From contig JABVXU010000119.1 of assembly GCA_013365365.1 (NCBI GenBank), forward strand, positions 62,001-126,000: DNA of 64,000 nucleotides, given 5' to 3'. The notes beneath the pieces were generated by a model. That model worked only from the letters and a program-made list of their open reading frames with translations, did no database searches and was not told the origin of the DNA. How positions within the stretch are numbered: position 1 is the stretch's first letter; the number at the start of each line of letters is the position of its first letter. The translations under genes were made by a program, and so were the position numbers. This DNA comes from Cruorifilaria tuberocauda. Its lineage: Eukaryota > Nematoda > Chromadorea > Rhabditida > Onchocercidae. Below, piece by piece: positions 61,694-64,000 of this stretch.

Positions 61694-64000
61694 TTCCTTA
61701 ATAATCACTCTGCAATAAGATAGTTGGAGGTTACTAAACAATGACATTTTTTTCAAATATGTAATAATATTGAGAAGCAAACAGGTGTCCATTTTTCAGT
61801 GATATGTTTTTTTTCTTAAGATATTCAAAAGAAGATAACAATAATTGATAATTGATAGTACTAATAATGACAATAATAAAAATAATAACAATAATGATAA
61901 GAGTAATGGTAATAATAAACAAAATAGTAATAGGAGTAATACAGCTTAAATTAAACTATTTACCACAAACTGTGCATTAAAGACACTAATAAGTATAGTT
62001 TGATTAATACATGCATGCTACAAAAGTATGAAGGATTATCCATAGTAATTCGATTTCGTTCTTTGCGAAAAATTATGGCAAAGAAAAAGAAAATAGGAAG
62101 AACTTATACTAATTACATTTTATTCAAATTATGCAAACTATTACGTATTTTAGACAAAAACCAAATTTATTGTCGTAGTTATATGGCGAGTATCATTTTA
62201 ACCTTCAGTAGTCAACATCAAAATGCTAAAAATTTAGCATAGGAAGTTTACTAAATGCTTAAAAAGATTTTATAGGAAATTCTTTCCGGTTTTTCGGTGT
62301 TGGAAAATAAATTTAAATTAAACAGATTTTAACTATTAGTGAAATGCAACTGCTTTAGCGAATAACGAATGCGAATAATCAATTACAGACTGAATTCATT
62401 TCGATTCAACTTTTTTTTCTGCACTTAATATCGCTGAGCATAGCTATCGTGCTATTTCAAAATACGTTCCAACCTAGCGTGTGAAATTATAAGGTTCATG
62501 TATTCTGATATTATCATCTCATCGTTCCAAACTTCTAATCAAGATATCTGATGATAATTGATAGCTTGTAAAACAATCACAGGAAAAGATGAAAAGATGA
62601 AGTAGATATATTAAAAATGGTAAGCATATAAAGATCCATTCAGTATTTAGGACTATAAAAATTGAATTATACAATTAGAATTAAACGATAACCATCAAAC
62701 TATTCATCTACTTTTTTTGCCTTCAAATCATCCTTATTATTTCATAAAAATCTAATCATTTGCATATCAAGGATTATTCAGAAAATATTTCTCTTTATTT
62801 GCCTAATCCACTTGCTTATCAGATTTCACCCATATCCTTATATCAGGAAATGATGATTAGTGTTTTAACTTTGCAAAAAGCAGACGAATAAATGAAGATT
62901 GGAAAACAACGATATCAAAATCATCTTTAATCATTTTTTTGATTTTGGGTATTTTGAATAGGAATGCCTAGAAGAAAGAAGTGTTAATATTCAATCCATT
63001 AATAAATTAGAAAACCAGATCCAGCTATCCATGATGGAAACACTTTATAATCTTTACTATATGCTGTATGCTGAAGAAAACAACTATTCTTTAAATTTAC
63101 AAAGTTTTTGTCATTTTTAGCGAAAATCATCATCAGATTAATGATGCCTCCCTTTCTTCAATCACAGTTACTCTAGGAGGATTTATTTAAATTTGACATA
63201 CGAAAGTAAGAACTTTTACTATGAATGAATTGTTTAAAACATTATGTTATTCAAACACAATAATTTTTTCAAATAACTGGTAACTATCCACAACTTGAAA
63301 TAACTAAATAATTGTATTGTTGATATAATGATGTGTCATCCTACTGTAAAAATCCATCGTATAAAATTCAAAATATTATTGCAATATGTAGATTAAAGTT
63401 TTTATATTAAAATGATGATGGAGAAAAAAAGTCGTCCAAAATACAACTGATAATGCTTTTAATTGCAAGGTTTTTTGGATGTTGAAATGAAATGGGCTCA
63501 TTTATTTTCTAAATTTGTGTCTTAAGAGATCTGTGTCTTAAGAGAGGATAAAAATTGAAGATGTAACGAAAAATTCACATATCCGTCCTACTTAAATATA
63601 TTTCTGAGTGCATTAAGAGTAATTTTTGAAAGATGACCTGTTAATGATTTTTGTTGAAATCTCCAAACAGGGGTTAACGAACATGCGAATGCAAAATCAT
63701 AAGCTTGAAAGGGCAATAAAATGTCTGGATATCATTTATCATAAGGTCTTTCTTACCGCGATATTATTCTTATTATAAATTTCATTGATACAAAATATTA
63801 AAAAAGTTGCTTTGATATAAAGTTGTGATTTGAAGCATTTAAACACGGAATTCGTTTTGAAAGACCAGCTTCTGCAGAAATTGTTTAGCAAACTTCACAG
63901 GAAGAGAGAAAAGTCGAATATTAGGAAACAGAGTCTTCAACGGATAAACAATTCCTGATTGATTAGTTGTTGAAAAAAAGATCTTCATTCATTTTTAATT
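61694..64000. other. Upstream flank of the SWEET gene, no gene recognised
   Basis: Presumed SWEET outron or promoter, then AT-rich sequence. Includes an AAT/AATA-rich simple repeat at about 61860-61935. No coding exon or RNA gene recognised up to the window end. Confidence 0.5.
61860..61935. repeat. AAT-type trinucleotide-rich repeat
   Basis: Irregular AATAATRATAA units about 170 bases upstream of the SWEET ATG. On the minus strand it gives a spurious isoleucine-rich open frame. Confidence 0.75.

Noticed and set aside
61734..61922. Isoleucine-rich minus frame resembling a membrane segment
   Set aside because: It is a translation of an AAT-type simple repeat upstream of the SWEET gene.
1..64000. 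Wolbachia-derived insertion, CRISPR array or prokaryotic operon
   Set aside because: No bacterial gene families, regularly spaced repeats or Shine-Dalgarno/operon structure were seen.

Overview
The window looks like nuclear DNA from a nematode, most likely a clade III (spirurid or filarial-type) worm. The sequence is strongly AT-rich, exons are small, introns end in TTTCAG or TTTTAG, and intron length runs from about 54 bp to several kb. The gene content also fits: two nematode-style DEG/ENaC channels, a SWEET sugar transporter, a Ro60 homologue and a NOL10 homologue. The species assignment is inference. No bacterial operon, phage, CRISPR array or intact transposon was seen.

Layout. 129-4651 (+): NOL10/Enp2, a ribosome-biogenesis WD40 protein, 14 exons. 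5501-9180 (-): an espin-like ankyrin-repeat protein, 9 exons, converging on NOL10. 9181-26217: about 17 kb with no gene I can support, holding simple repeats, a perfect 22-nt inverted repeat and a GC-richer, G-rich island near 13.4-13.9 kb. 26218-33368 (+): a STAC-like SH3 protein, 8 exons, including one GC-AG intron. 33369-36255: intergenic, with a 100-bp 28S rRNA fragment and a three-copy tandem repeat. 36256-41782 (+): Ro60 (TROVE plus vWA), 12 exons, with a charged lysine/arginine-rich insert. About 42540-44740: a block whose + strand is extremely T-rich. 44831-48644 (+) and 50295-54175 (+): two tandem DEG/ENaC subunit genes with 13 exons each and almost the same intron phases. 54742-55102 (+): a possible 47-residue protein. 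55103-60070: nothing recognised. 60071-61693 (-): a SWEET/MtN3 transporter, 6 exons. 61694-64000: nothing recognised.

Exon models were built by hand. For each main gene every intron junction was checked so that the reading frame closes from ATG to stop (NOL10 734 aa, espin-like 488, STAC-like 328, Ro60 681, DEG/ENaC-A 564, DEG/ENaC-B 559, SWEET 275). The genes are mostly unrelated in function. The only clear functional grouping is the DEG/ENaC pair, a local duplication. The strongest unusual observations are the 28S fragment, the conserved intron skeleton of the channel pair, the GC-AG intron, the T-rich block, the Ro60 insert with its neighbouring intronic open frame, and the G-rich island in the gene desert.
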